From Deltaproteobacteria bacterium Ga0077550 (GTDB taxonomy: Bacteria > Myxococcota_A > Polyangia > Nannocystales > Nannocystaceae): 64,000 bases of DNA. Below the pieces are notes generated by a model, which saw nothing but the letters and a program-made list of their open reading frames with translations, did not search any database and had not been told where the DNA came from. The first letter of the stretch is position 1; each line of letters begins with the position of its first letter. The stretch covers positions 1-64,000 of the forward strand of contig LNFB01000353.1 in the NCBI GenBank assembly GCA_001464385.1, written 5' to 3'. A program made the translations under genes and the position numbers. This document shows, piece after piece, positions 32,345 through 45,405 of the stretch.

Positions 32345-34704
32345 CTACTCCCTGGACTTGAGGACCTCGACGAGATCGAGCTGGTCGATCCTGCGCCGCA
32401 CGAGGAACGCCGTGAGCACGCCCGCGACGACCACGACGGCGATCGCGGTGAGGTAGGTCGCCGGCATGATGAGGATGGGGAACCGATACAGCTCGGCATC
32501 GATCGTCTGGATGATCGCCCAGCTGAACAACCAGCCCAGCACGCAACCGATCGGGATCGCGACGACCACCTGCACCGCGAGCTCGCCCAGGAGGATCCAC
32601 GACACCTCGGCGCGGGTGAACCCCAGCACCCGCAGCGTCGCCAGCTCGCGCGAGCGATCGGCGAGGGCGATACGCGCGGCGTTGTAGACCACACCGATCG
32701 CGATCACCGACGCGAACAGCGTGAACACCAGGCGCATCACGCCCTGCTGCTGCGCGGAGGTCTCGTTGAAGATGTCGTACGCCGCCGTCCGCAGCGTCGC
32801 GCCGGCCACCGCGGGCATGGTCTTGATGCGCGTGTACAGGGCATCGCGCTGCTGGGGGTCCACGCTGAGCAGCGCGCCGGTGACCCGCGGGCCCTCACCG
32901 AGCGCGCGGCACAGCGCGTCCTGCCGCATGTACGTCGACAGGCCCATCATCTCTTGGCTGAGGCCCGTCACCTCGATCGCGAGCGTCTGGCGTTCGCCGT
33001 CGAGCACCTCGACGTCGACGCGATCGCCGACGCGGACACCGAGCCGGGTCGCGAGGACGTCGGTCATCAGCATGCCGGCCTCGGGCAGCGCGACCGGCCG
33101 GAGATCCGGCCCCAGCAGGCGCCGCAGCTGCGCCGCGGCCGGCAGCCCGATGAGGGCCGTCTCGTAGTGCCGCTCGCCCACGCGCAGGCGCACCGGCACC
33201 GCGTGGGTGCCCTCGACGCCGAGCACACCGGGGACGTTCGCGAGATCGTGCAGCACGTCGTCGGCCAGCGCGTGGCCGAAGGCGACCTCGACGTCGTGCC
33301 GCTGGACCCGCTGGAAGCTGACGTCCATGACGAACTCGACCGCCGCGCCCGAGAAGTTCCCCATCACCTGGATCGCGATCGCGAGGCCGATGCCGAAGGC
33401 CCCGAGCCCGGTGCGGATCGGCGCTCGGCCGATGTTGCGCACGATCATCCGCGCCTGCGGCGACAACAGCCGGCCGAGGAAGCTGCCGGCGACGATGCCC
33501 ATGCGGTAGCGCGGCGGCGCGACGGGACGCATGGCCTCGGCCGGCTCGAGCGCCACCGCTCGGCGCACAGCGACGAGGGCCCCGATCGCGCCCGACACCG
33601 CGGCGATGCCGACCGCCGTCCACACGGTGTCCGCGCTCAGCGTGAACGCGAGGTTGGGGAACCGATAGTACTGCCCGTACAGCCCGACCATCGCCTGACC
33701 GAAGTAGCTGCCCATCGCGAGGCCGATCGCACCGCCCGCGGCGACCACGGCGAGCACCAGCTCGGCGTAGTGCGTGCCGATGCGGAGGTTGCCATAGCCC
33801 AGGGCCTTCAGCGCGCCGATCTGCTCGCGCTGGCCGGCGACGATGCGCGACAGCACGACGTTGAGCAGGAACGCCGCGACCGCGAGGAACACGGCGGGCA
33901 CGCTCGAGCCCATCTTGCGCAGCTGCTCGAGCTCCTCGTGGACGAAGCGGTTCGACACCTGCCGGTCGCGCCCGTGGGCCCCGACGGCGCCGTACCGCAG
34001 CAGCAGGCGATCGAGCTCGGCGACGACCTCGGCCTCGCTCGCGCCGCCGGCCAGGGTGAGCACGACCTGGTTGAACGAGCCCTGCTCGGCGAACGCGGCC
34101 TCGAGCGCCTCGCGATCCATCCACAGCACCGAGAAGCGCCGGTCGTCGGGCCACGGCGATCCGGACGACACCTGGAAGACGAACTCCGGCGACAGGGCGA
34201 TGCCGACCATGCGCAGCCGCTGCAGGCGGCCGCCGACCACCGCGTCGAAGCCGTCGCCGGGTGACAGGCCGTGGACCCGCGCGAACGGCTCGTTCACGAG
34301 GACCTCCCCGGCCCTTCCGGGCTCCGGCCACCGACCGGCGCGCAGCACCAGCGCGCCGAGCCCGTCGTCGTCGCGGCGCTCGAGCGAGATCAGCTCGCCG
34401 GTCGCCGGCTCCGGCAGCCCGGGGACGTCGAGGGTGATGCGCTCGATCAATCGAGTCTCGATCTGCGCGACCCCGGGGATCGCGGCGATGCGCGGCTCGA
34501 TCGATCGCGGCGCGCTCGACACCCGCGCGAACACGTCGGGGAACCGCGTCTCGGCGTAGTACGAGGCGCGCGAGCGCTCGAGCGAGGCGTGGGCCGACAG
34601 CAGCGCCACATAGCTGGCGATGCCACAGGCGATGACCATCACGATCGCGAACAGCTGCCAGCGCATGAGGCCGAGCTCGCGCAGCAGCTTGCGGTCGAGG
34701 GCCT

Positions 34705-34708
<4 letters not shown>
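32345..34708 (-). CDS. FtsX-family ABC transporter permease with two FtsX domains
   Basis: The protein is 787 residues. GTG 34708 overlaps the ATPase stop (GTGA), so expression is coupled. An N-terminal membrane helix ([20 protein letters not shown]) precedes a large periplasmic domain (about 40-270). A first FtsX membrane cluster follows ([34 protein letters not shown], then two more segments), then a second helix-periplasmic domain-FtsX unit ending with [20 protein letters not shown] and two last helices. The arrangement is that of DevC/MacB-like or lipoprotein-type exporters that act on substrates in the periplasm or membrane. The substrate is unknown. Confidence 0.93.
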
Positions 34709-35442
<734 letters not shown>

Positions 35443-35470
35443 CGCGGGCGAGTATAGGGCGGTGGATCGC

Positions 35471-35510
35471 GGTGCCGAAGTTACGTCCGCGGTGCCGGAG
35501 TCGCGTCCGT
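35471..35510. repeat. Imperfect 20-base tandem repeat
   Basis: GGTGCCGAAGTTACGTCCGC (35471-35490) is followed directly by a second 20-base copy with four changes (35491-35510), in the gap between ahcY and the ABC ATPase gene. Role unknown. Confidence 0.6.
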
Positions 35511-35526
35511 GCGGCCGTCCGGCCGC
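35511..35526 (-). terminator. GC-rich hairpin after ahcY
   Basis: GCGGCC-GTCC-GGCCGC forms a perfect six base-pair stem ending one base beyond the ahcY stop codon. No U-tract follows, so it is only a candidate terminator. Confidence 0.4.
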
Positions 35527-35527
35527 C

Positions 35528-37832
<2,305 letters not shown>

Positions 37833-37863
37833 CGGCCGCGCCCAGACGGCCAAGCTCTAGCCC

Positions 37864-38451
37864 ATGTCCCGGCCCAAGGAGTTCGATCGCGAGGCGGCGC
37901 TGGACCGCGCGATCGAGCTGTTCTGGTCCCGCGGGTTCGAGGGCACCAGCATCCGCGACATCGTCGAGGCGACGGGCGTGCAGAAGCAGAGCCTCTACGA
38001 CACCTTCGGGGACAAGCACGCGCTGTACCTCGCGGCGCTGCACCACTACCTCGCGCAGACCGACCGCACGATCGCCAAGCTCAACGATACCGGGCCGAGC
38101 ACGGTGACGATCCTCCGCGGGGTGTTGCACGGGCTGGCCACCGCGACCTGCTCCGGTCCCCGCGGCTGCATGCTGGTCCAGGCCGTGGGCGAGCTCGGGC
38201 CCCACGACCCGGCGATCGGCGAGCTCGCGCACACCAACGTCGTCGCGCTGGAGAAGGCGTTGGCGGGGCTGCTGCGCCGCGGCCAGTCGCGCGGGGAGAT
38301 CCGCGAGGACGTCTCGCCCCGCGGCGCGGCCCGCATGCTGATCACGATCATGTGGGGCGCCCGGTCTCTCGGGCGCGGCGGCGTCGACGAGCCGTGGTTG
38401 CGCAGCGCGCTCGACCACGTGTTGGGCACCGTCGCCGCCCCCAAGACGTGA
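37864..38451 (+). CDS. TetR/AcrR-family regulator
   Basis: The protein is 195 residues from ATG 37864. The N-terminal HTH is clear: FDREAALDRAIELFWSRGFE then TSIRDIVEATGVQKQSLYDT and FGDKHALY. The C-terminal ligand domain (SGPRGCMLVQAVGELGPHDP, LEKALAGLLRRGQSRGEI) is of the common YcdC/TetR_C type. It is followed by a short-chain dehydrogenase gene with an operator-like inverted repeat in between, a frequent arrangement where the regulator represses the enzyme until an electrophile or substrate is present. Confidence 0.93.
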   Translation: MSRPKEFDREAALDRAIELFWSRGFEGTSIRDIVEATGVQKQSLYDTFGDKHALYLAALHHYLAQTDRTIAKLNDTGPSTVTILRGVLHGLATATCSGPRGCMLVQAVGELGPHDPAIGELAHTNVVALEKALAGLLRRGQSRGEIREDVSPRGAARMLITIMWGARSLGRGGVDEPWLRSALDHVLGTVAAPKT

Positions 38452-38494
38452 GCGCGCCCTCCCCGAACGGACGGGTCGATCGCGGTCGATTTTT

Positions 38495-38538
38495 GACCGA
38501 CCGTTCCGTAACGACCTCCGATTCTGGAACGTTCGGTC
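38495..38538 (+). promoter_or_regulatory. Operator-like inverted repeats before the dehydrogenase gene
   Basis: GACCGACCGTTCC (38495-38507) and GGAACGTTCGGTC (38526-38538) are inverted copies with one mismatch, about three helical turns apart. They begin with TTGACC, a -35-like sequence (38493-38498), and lie 28-71 bases before the ATG at 38566. Binding of the upstream TetR protein would block transcription. Confidence 0.55.
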
Positions 38539-38565
38539 CAATACACCCCTCGGGGAGGATCGACC

Positions 38566-39309
38566 ATGCAGCTCACCAACAAGATCATCGTCATCACCGG
38601 CGGCACCACGGGCATCGGCTTCGCGACCGCGAAGCTCGCCATCGACCAGGGCGCCCGCGTCGTCGTCACCGGCCGTGACCCCAGGACCCTCGCGGCGGCG
38701 CGCAGCGAGCTCGGCGGCAAGGCCGACGTGATCGCGGCCGACTCGACCCGCCTCGACGACCTCGATCGTCTGTTCGCCGAGGTCCGCACCCGTCACGGCC
38801 GCATCGACCTGCTCTTCGTGAACGCCGGCGGCGGGGCGTTCCGACCGATCGAGGAGGCCGACGAGGCGCACTACGATCAGATCATGGATCTCAACGCGAA
38901 GAGCGCATTCTTCACCATCCAGAAGGCACTGCCGCTACTGGGCCGCGGCTCGTCGGTCGTACTCAACGCGTCGATCGTCGCCAGCAAGGGCTTCCCCGGC
39001 ACCGCGGTCTACTCCCTGGCCAAGGCCGCGGTGCGCCAGATCGCGCGGTCGTTCGGCGCCGAGCTCGTGACGCGCGGCATCCGGGTGAACGCCATCAGCC
39101 CCGGACCGATCGACACCCCGATCTTCGACAAGGTCGGCCTCGGCGACGGCCGCGACGGGTTCGTGGCCCAGATGGAGGCCAGCAACCCGATGAAGCGGAT
39201 CGGCCGCCCCGAGGAGATCGCGCGCGCCGTGCTGTTCTTCGGCAGCGACGACGCGTCGTTCATCACCGGCGTGGATCTGCCGATCGACGGCGGCGTCTCG
39301 AGCTTCTGA
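38566..39309 (+). CDS. Short-chain dehydrogenase/reductase (SDR family)
   Basis: The protein is 247 residues from ATG 38566, with GGGGAGG eight bases or so upstream. Classical SDR motifs are present: TGGTTGIG (cofactor loop), NAGGG (about 85-90), the catalytic Ser in LNASIVASKG and YSLAK (Tyr-x3-Lys), plus ISPGPIDTPIF and the C-terminal GVDLPIDGGVSSF. The Arg after the loop (VVTGRD) favours NADP(H). The substrate is unknown. It is probably repressed by the TetR protein. Its last 47 bases overlap the 3' end of the convergent DUF2330 gene. Confidence 0.93.
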   Translation: MQLTNKIIVITGGTTGIGFATAKLAIDQGARVVVTGRDPRTLAAARSELGGKADVIAADSTRLDDLDRLFAEVRTRHGRIDLLFVNAGGGAFRPIEEADEAHYDQIMDLNAKSAFFTIQKALPLLGRGSSVVLNASIVASKGFPGTAVYSLAKAAVRQIARSFGAELVTRGIRVNAISPGPIDTPIFDKVGLGDGRDGFVAQMEASNPMKRIGRPEEIARAVLFFGSDDASFITGVDLPIDGGVSSF

Positions 39310-41116
39310 GCCCGACGCCGAACGCGAGCACCGACAGCGCGAGGGCGGCGGTGGAGTCCTGCCGCCCGTCGGTGCGGCAGCCGCAGCCGGAGGTCTGCGC
39401 GTCGGCGGCACCACCAGCGCCAGCGCTGCCGTCGCTACCGCTGCTGTCGTCGCCGAACGAATCGGCGCCGCCGTCACACGCGGCCTTCGGCGCGAGCGCC
39501 ACCCGGTTGTTCCACTGCGTGACGAGCTGATCGATGAGCGCGGTGTTGTCGACCAGCACCATCGGCGCGCCGGCCGGCGGCACGGTCTCGATCCGCAGGG
39601 CCCACGGCATCTCCTCCGGCAGGATGTCGGGCCACACGCCCGACGCGTCGAGGGAGACCGCGCTGCCGACCCCGATCTGCTGCATCTCCGGCCGACCGAA
39701 GCACGGCTGGAACAGCGTCGCGATGCGCGAGGTGTTGTCGACCTCGGGCAGCTCGACGTTGGCGTGGAACAGCGGGTCCTCCGTCATCTCGGCCGGCGAC
39801 AGCGTCGTGTACAGACGCGTGAGCGTGGGATACGTCGCGAGCAGCTCGGCTGCGTGCGCGCCCGGGGCGACGATGCGCTCCTGCACCGCGGCCGAGAACG
39901 CCGCGGCGTCCCACGCCTCGAGGTCGATCTCGTCGACGTACCCCGCCAGATCGCCCCAGAACGCGCCCTCGGTCACACCCTCGGGCGGCGGCAAGAACGA
40001 CAGCATCAGCCCGCGCATCAGCGGATGGGGGAACGCGCAGACCGAGTCGTCGCAGATCGTCATCAGCCCCTGGTCGCGCAGCACGTCGGGGACCATCACC
40101 GGCTCGAGGCCGACGAAGGCGTCGGCGTTCCACGCCGCGTCGAACAGGCCCGTGGGATCGACGATCGCCGACGGACCGGCGTATTCGGTGACGAACGCGC
40201 GGCCGTCGGCCATCGGGCTGTCGACCGCCATCGTCACGACGCCCTTGTAGTTGGCGCCCAGGCCCAACCAGTCGAGCTTGGCGGGGTTCAGCTCGACATG
40301 CCGATAGTTGGTCGGCACCACGCGCGCGTCGCCGAGGAAGAACGCGCGGATGTCCATGTCGTCCTGCGCGGCGATCCGCGTCAGGCGGATCGGGATGCAC
40401 GGCTCGTCGCCGGGGTAGCGGATGACCACCGGGTGGATCTCGCCCACGCCCGCGCTCTGCCCGAGGCGGAACGCGGCGAACTGGGCGCCCTCGTCGATGT
40501 ACTGCTGCAGGATCGGCTCGGCGTTCGGATCGGCGTAGTAACCGTTGTCCCCAAGCCACTGCATGAGGTCCGCCGCGGTCGTACTCTGCAGGACCACGGC
40601 CTCGAACGCGCCGACCGTGTCGGAGAGCACGACCTCGGTGCCGCCACCCGACGTGCCGCCGTCGTCTCCGCCCCCGCCGCCCGTCTCACCCGCGCCCGCG
40701 GAGTCCGCCCCCGTGCCTTCGCACGAGTCGAAGCCGTCGCCACCGAAGCCGTCGTCGCCGCCGCAGAACTCGTTCTGTCCGACCCAGCCGTAGCTCGGCA
40801 CCGTGCCGTTGCCGAGGGCCACGAACATCTGCTGCGAGCCGACCTCGAACGTCGGCGTCGCCATCACCGGCACGATCCACGCGAACTGTGCGGCCTCGGT
40901 GGTCGCGTCGTACTGGATCTGGATGTGGGCCTCGACCTCGCCATCGGCGACGACGAAGAAGATGTTCTCGCCGGTCTGATCGACCGGCATCGACATCGGA
41001 TTGCCGCCACCGCCATCGCAGAACGTGCCACCGCACGCCTCGGCCTCGGTGGGCCACGCCACCGCGATCATCGAGAGAAACCCCGTCACGACCACGCCTG
41101 TGTCGACCGTACGCAT
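39263..41116 (-). CDS. DUF2330 family exported protein with MYXO-CTERM-like anchor
   Basis: The protein is 617 residues from ATG 41116, preceded by AAGGTTGGGTG. The signal peptide ends TEAEA, then the mature start ACGGTFCDGGGG matches the DUF2330 hallmark (ACGG-x-FC). Family segments follow (VDQTGENIFFVVADGEVEAH, FAWIVPVMATPTFEVGS, YTEYAGPSA-like and VLRDQGLMTICDDSVC). The C-terminus reads SGCGCRTDGRQDS, a hydrophobic segment, then an Arg run, a MYXO-CTERM-like tail for surface anchoring. A Gly/Asp insert lies near residue 135-165. Function of DUF2330 is unknown. The Arg-rich tail is encoded opposite the end of the dehydrogenase gene. Confidence 0.9.
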   Translation of the reverse strand: MRTVDTGVVVTGFLSMIAVAWPTEAEACGGTFCDGGGGNPMSMPVDQTGENIFFVVADGEVEAHIQIQYDATTEAAQFAWIVPVMATPTFEVGSQQMFVALGNGTVPSYGWVGQNEFCGGDDGFGGDGFDSCEGTGADSAGAGETGGGGGDDGGTSGGGTEVVLSDTVGAFEAVVLQSTTAADLMQWLGDNGYYADPNAEPILQQYIDEGAQFAAFRLGQSAGVGEIHPVVIRYPGDEPCIPIRLTRIAAQDDMDIRAFFLGDARVVPTNYRHVELNPAKLDWLGLGANYKGVVTMAVDSPMADGRAFVTEYAGPSAIVDPTGLFDAAWNADAFVGLEPVMVPDVLRDQGLMTICDDSVCAFPHPLMRGLMLSFLPPPEGVTEGAFWGDLAGYVDEIDLEAWDAAAFSAAVQERIVAPGAHAAELLATYPTLTRLYTTLSPAEMTEDPLFHANVELPEVDNTSRIATLFQPCFGRPEMQQIGVGSAVSLDASGVWPDILPEEMPWALRIETVPPAGAPMVLVDNTALIDQLVTQWNNRVALAPKAACDGGADSFGDDSSGSDGSAGAGGAADAQTSGCGCRTDGRQDSTAALALSVLAFGVGLRSSRRRRRSADPRR

Positions 41117-41292
41117 CACCCACCCAACCTTTCCATCCACCAACGCTGCGCAGACCCATCCGCCAGCGCCGATGCAGCCTACCAGCGCGGCGGCCGGCAG
41201 GCCAGCGGCCCCGTGGACGCGCGGGAGCGCGCCGCAGGGCCCGCGGGGGTACCCTCCTTGCGCGACGTCCACGGCCCGGTAGACGCTCGGTC

Positions 41293-43428
41293 ATGCTCCG
41301 CGCCTCGCTTGGATTCCTCGCTGCCCCTGCACGCCTCGCCGGGACCGCCGGCCTCACGCTCCTCGCGATCGGCTGTCCGAGCGACAGCACCCCGGTCACC
41401 GAGGACACCAGCAGCACCGGGACGTCCGAAGGATCGTCCTCGGGCGGGTCCACGACGATCGACCCCGACTCGTCGACGACCGACGACGCGACGACGGTCG
41501 ACCCCGACTCGTCGAGTTCTGGTGACGCGTCGTCCTCCTCGTCCTCGGGCCCGGGCTTCGACGGCTGCGGCGACGGTGACATCGACGACGGCGAGCTGTG
41601 CGACGGCGACAACCTCGACGGTCGCGACTGCGCGTCCGAGGACTTCGTCGACGGCGTCCTCGCCTGCAACGCCGACTGCACCCTCGACACCAGCGGCTGC
41701 AACTACGCCTGCGGCGACGGCGACGTCCAGGGCGACGAACAATGCGAGGCCGACGACCTCGACGGCGCCACATGCATCACCCAGGGCTTCGAGGGCGGCA
41801 ACCTCGACTGCAACGCCGACTGCACGTTCGACGTCACCGGCTGCGAGAACTACACCTGCGGTGACGACCTGCGCGCTGGACCCGAGGTCTGCGACGGCAT
41901 CGATCTCGACGGCGAGGACTGCCTCTCCCAGGGCTTCGACAGCGGCGCGCTGACCTGCGCCGCCGACTGCTCCGCCTTCGACACCACGGGCTGCTTCGTC
42001 TGTGGCGACGGCATCATCAACGGTGACGAGGTCTGCGATGGCAACGACCTCGGCGGCGAGAACTGCGTGTCGCTGGGCGCCGACGGCGGTGTCCTCGGCT
42101 GCAACGCGAACTGCACCTTCGACGTCGCCGAGTGCACCGGCTGCGGCAACGGCGACCAGGATCCCGGCGAGGCCTGCGACGGCAACGACTTCGGCGGAGT
42201 CACGTGCGCCGGCCTCGGCTTCGACGGCGGTCAGCCCACGTGCACCGCGGAGTGCACCCTCGACGACGTCAGCTGCCTCGGCCTCCACACCTTCTGCACC
42301 GCCCCCGCGGCCGCGATCGGCCCCGGCGCGGGCGCCCTCACCCAGAGCACGATCCCTGTGGCCGGCCTCGCCGGCGCGGTGATCGACCTCGACGTCATCG
42401 TCGAAGCGACGCACACCGCCGTCGGCGACCTCGACCTCGACGTGCGCCATGTCGACACCGACCTCTCGGTGTCCCTTGCCGACGACCAGTGCGGCGCCAA
42501 CGACGACATCGATGCGACCTTCGACCAGGACGCCGCGAACCCGCCGGCCTGTGGCGCGACGCCGACGATCTCCGGCGCCGTCCTGCCGCTCGGCGATCTC
42601 GAGGCCTACGTCGGCACCGTCGGGCCCGGCAACGGCACGTGGGAGCTGAGCGTCGTCGACCAGGTCGCCGGCAACGGCGGCACGCTCGAACAATGGTGCG
42701 TCGCCATCACCACGGGCAGCGACTGCGCGACGCCGTTCGCCGCGCCGTCCTTCGACGCCGTCGTCACCTTCCCCGACGCACCGCTGCTGAACGGCACGCG
42801 CATGACGATCGCCTTCGACGGCGCCAACTACTGGAGCACCGGCGGCGGCGGGCCCGACGGCGACCGGCTCGCGTCGCACGACCTGAACGGCGCGCTGTTG
42901 GCCTACTACCAGCCGAACCTCGACCTCCGCAGCGTCTTCACCAAGGGTGACAGCGTCGGGCCGCTGTTCCTGCGCGCGTACGGCAGCCCGCAGATCACGG
43001 TGCAGAACGCACCGGGCGTCTACGCGAACGACGTCACGCTCGTCGGCGGCGTGCTCGACGATCAGTCCGCGGTGGTCTGGGACGAGGCCAACGAGGAGTT
43101 CGTCGCCCACATCGCGGGCACTGTCTCGCGCTGGGACGCGGCCGGCGCCTCGATCGGCAGCGTGGCGCTGTCGGGCTGGGGGGTCGACCTCGTCGGCGAG
43201 AACGCCTATCCGCAGGACCGCGGCGTCGCGGCCGCCTGCGGCTACTACCTCACGTACTTCAACGGCACACTCTCGGCGTGGGACGCCGACGGTAACCGTG
43301 TGGCAACGACGACGCTGAGCGGCGCAGGCGTCTCGTTCGACTCTTACTTCAGCTACAGCTTCGCCCAGGGGCTGTTCTTCGTGAACGACGGGCCGGGCCT
43401 CAGCTGGCGCGGCTACGACGTGCTGTAG
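41293..43428 (+). CDS. Lipoprotein with Myxococcus Cys-rich repeats, P-domain and propeller-like end
   Basis: The protein is 711 residues from ATG 41293; LLAIGC gives the lipid Cys at 28. After a Ser/Thr/Asp linker, residues about 90-332 hold five or six tandem Cys-rich units of the TIGR02232 (myxo_disulf_rpt) type: CGDG-x-GE-x-CDG, then DLDG-x-C and C-N-A-D-C. Next comes a P/proprotein-convertase-like beta-sandwich (about 350-471; HTAVGDLDLDVRHVDTDLSV, GNGTWELSVVDQVAGNGGTL). The last 230 residues have repeated strand motifs resembling a propeller (TIAFDGANYWSTGGGG, GTVSRWDAAG). No protease domain is attached, so the P-domain is used for binding here. Confidence 0.88.
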   Translation: MLRASLGFLAAPARLAGTAGLTLLAIGCPSDSTPVTEDTSSTGTSEGSSSGGSTTIDPDSSTTDDATTVDPDSSSSGDASSSSSSGPGFDGCGDGDIDDGELCDGDNLDGRDCASEDFVDGVLACNADCTLDTSGCNYACGDGDVQGDEQCEADDLDGATCITQGFEGGNLDCNADCTFDVTGCENYTCGDDLRAGPEVCDGIDLDGEDCLSQGFDSGALTCAADCSAFDTTGCFVCGDGIINGDEVCDGNDLGGENCVSLGADGGVLGCNANCTFDVAECTGCGNGDQDPGEACDGNDFGGVTCAGLGFDGGQPTCTAECTLDDVSCLGLHTFCTAPAAAIGPGAGALTQSTIPVAGLAGAVIDLDVIVEATHTAVGDLDLDVRHVDTDLSVSLADDQCGANDDIDATFDQDAANPPACGATPTISGAVLPLGDLEAYVGTVGPGNGTWELSVVDQVAGNGGTLEQWCVAITTGSDCATPFAAPSFDAVVTFPDAPLLNGTRMTIAFDGANYWSTGGGGPDGDRLASHDLNGALLAYYQPNLDLRSVFTKGDSVGPLFLRAYGSPQITVQNAPGVYANDVTLVGGVLDDQSAVVWDEANEEFVAHIAGTVSRWDAAGASIGSVALSGWGVDLVGENAYPQDRGVAAACGYYLTYFNGTLSAWDADGNRVATTTLSGAGVSFDSYFSYSFAQGLFFVNDGPGLSWRGYDVL
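41560..42290 (+). repeat. Tandem Cys-rich repeat array within the lipoprotein gene
   Basis: Five to six coding units of roughly 44 residues (about 130 bases) share CGDG, CDG and GxLxCNADC blocks. Repeat number could vary by recombination, which would change protein length without a frameshift. Confidence 0.7.
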
Positions 43429-43449
43429 ACCGGTCGCCCCGCCGGGACG

Positions 43450-45405
43450 TCACCCCGCCGGCGCGGTGGCGTCCAGCACCTCGCGCACCTTCGCGGCGAG
43501 CGCATGGGGCGTGAACGGCTTCAACAGCAGCGCGACCTCGTTGGCGAGCAGGCCGTGGCGTAGCACCGCGTCGTCGTTGTACCCGGAGATGTACAGCACG
43601 CGGATCGTCGGTCGCCTGACCCGCAGGCGCTCGGCGAGCTCGCGCCCGCTCATGCGCGGCATGACCACGTCGGCGAGCAAGAGGCCGATCGAGGCGGCGT
43701 TCCCGTCGAAGAGATACAGCGCCTCCTCGCCGTGGGCCGCCGCGAGCACGGTGTAGCCGAGGCGGGTGAGCACGTTGCGGATCATCGCCCGCACCGCGTC
43801 GTCGTCCTCGACCAACAGGATCGTCTCGGTGCCCCGCGGCATCGCGCCGACGGCCGCGGCATCCTGCGACGCCGGGTGGGTCGGCTCGGGTGGCAGCGGC
43901 CGGAAGTACATCCGGAAGCGGGTGCCGCGATCCGGCTCGCTCTCGAGCACGATCGATCCGCCGCTCTGCTCGACGATGCCGAGCACGGTCGAGAGCCCGA
44001 GGCCCGTGCCGCGATCGATCGGCTTGGTGGTGTAGAAGGGCTCGAACGCGTGCTCTCGCGTCGCCGCATCCATGCCGCAGCCGGTGTCGGCGACCCCGAG
44101 CATGACGTAGGTGCCGGGCGACGTCCGCGGGTGCAGCCGCGCGTAGGCCTCGTCGAGCTCGACCGTGCCGGTCTCGAGCACGAGCGTGCCGCCCTGGGGC
44201 ATCGCGTCCCGCGAGTTCACGGCGAGGTTCATGATGACCTGGCCGATCTGCCCCGCGTCGAGCCGCACCGCCGGGAGATCGCCGGCGAGCCGCAGCTCGA
44301 GCTCGATGTCCTCGCCGATGAGCCGGCGCAGGAGCTGTTCGGTGCCGCGGACGACCTCGTCGAGATCGACCGGGCGGGGCTGGAGGATCTGCCGCCGGCT
44401 GAAGGCCAGGAGCTGGCGCGTGAGCACGGCGGCCCGCTGCGCGGCGGCGCGGATCTCCACCAGCTGCTGACCCACGGGGTGGCTCTCCTCGAGGTCGAGC
44501 AGCCCGAGCTCCGAGCAGGCGAGCATCACCGACAGCAGGTTGTTGAAGTCGTGGGCGATGCCACCGGCGAGCCGACCGACCGCCTCCATCTTCTGGGCGT
44601 GGCGCAGCTCCATCTCACTGCGCAGCAGGGCCGCCTCGGCCTGCTTGCGCTCGGTGAGGTCGACCACGAACGCGACGACCTTGGCGTCGTCGAGCATCGC
44701 GACACCGCACAGCGCGGCGATCGTCGATCCGTCCTTGCGCGTCAGCTCGAGCTCGAGCGGCGGCAGCTTGCCGTTGGTGAGCAGCTCGATGCCGTGTCGA
44801 CCGTCGACCACCGACATCGATGGCGGCGCGATCGAGGTCCAGCGTACGCGCCCCGCCTGCACGTCCTGCCGCGAGTACCCGATCATCGACAGGTAGGCGT
44901 CGTTGCCGTCCTCGACCCGGCCGTCGAGATCCGCGACCACGACGCCGATCAACCCCGAATCGAACAGGCGCGCGAAGCGGGCCTCACTGCGTCGCAACGC
45001 CGCCTCCGCCGCGCGCCGCGACGCCCGGTCCTCGGCCTCGCGGAGCTCACGCTCGACGGCGGGACCGAGGCGCGCGAGCCGGTCCTTCAGCACGAAGTCG
45101 TGGGCCCCCGCCCGCATGGCCTCGGCCGCCGTCTCCTCGCCGATCGTGCCGGACACGAGCACGAACGGGATGTCGAGCTCGGCCGCCTTGAGGGTCTCGA
45201 GCGCCTCGGGGCCGCTGAAATGCGGCAGCGACCAGTCACTGATCACGAGGTCCCACTGCCGCGATCGCAGCGCCTCGCGCATCGCCTCCGGGGTCTCGAC
45301 CCGCACGAACACCACCTCGCGGCCGCCGCGTCGCAGCTCGCGAAGGGTGAGCTTGGCGTCTGTCTCGCAGTCCTCGACCAGCAGCACGCGCAGCGGCGCG
45401 GTCAC
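43450..45405 (-). CDS. Hybrid sensor kinase (REC-PAS-HisKA-HATPase-REC)
   Basis: The protein is 651 residues from ATG 45405. The first receiver domain carries the phosphate-accepting Asp57 (LVISDWSLP), residues 1-120. A PAS domain (about 135-260), a HisKA helix with the phospho-His in [15 protein letters not shown], and a HATPase domain ([40 protein letters not shown]) follow. The C-terminal second receiver has its Asp in [13 protein letters not shown]. Its start overlaps the stop of the single receiver gene (ATGA). The domain order suggests a phosphorelay; the signal is unknown. Confidence 0.94.
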   Translation of the reverse strand: MTAPLRVLLVEDCETDAKLTLRELRRGGREVVFVRVETPEAMREALRSRQWDLVISDWSLPHFSGPEALETLKAAELDIPFVLVSGTIGEETAAEAMRAGAHDFVLKDRLARLGPAVERELREAEDRASRRAAEAALRRSEARFARLFDSGLIGVVVADLDGRVEDGNDAYLSMIGYSRQDVQAGRVRWTSIAPPSMSVVDGRHGIELLTNGKLPPLELELTRKDGSTIAALCGVAMLDDAKVVAFVVDLTERKQAEAALLRSEMELRHAQKMEAVGRLAGGIAHDFNNLLSVMLACSELGLLDLEESHPVGQQLVEIRAAAQRAAVLTRQLLAFSRRQILQPRPVDLDEVVRGTEQLLRRLIGEDIELELRLAGDLPAVRLDAGQIGQVIMNLAVNSRDAMPQGGTLVLETGTVELDEAYARLHPRTSPGTYVMLGVADTGCGMDAATREHAFEPFYTTKPIDRGTGLGLSTVLGIVEQSGGSIVLESEPDRGTRFRMYFRPLPPEPTHPASQDAAAVGAMPRGTETILLVEDDDAVRAMIRNVLTRLGYTVLAAAHGEEALYLFDGNAASIGLLLADVVMPRMSGRELAERLRVRRPTIRVLYISGYNDDAVLRHGLLANEVALLLKPFTPHALAAKVREVLDATAPAG

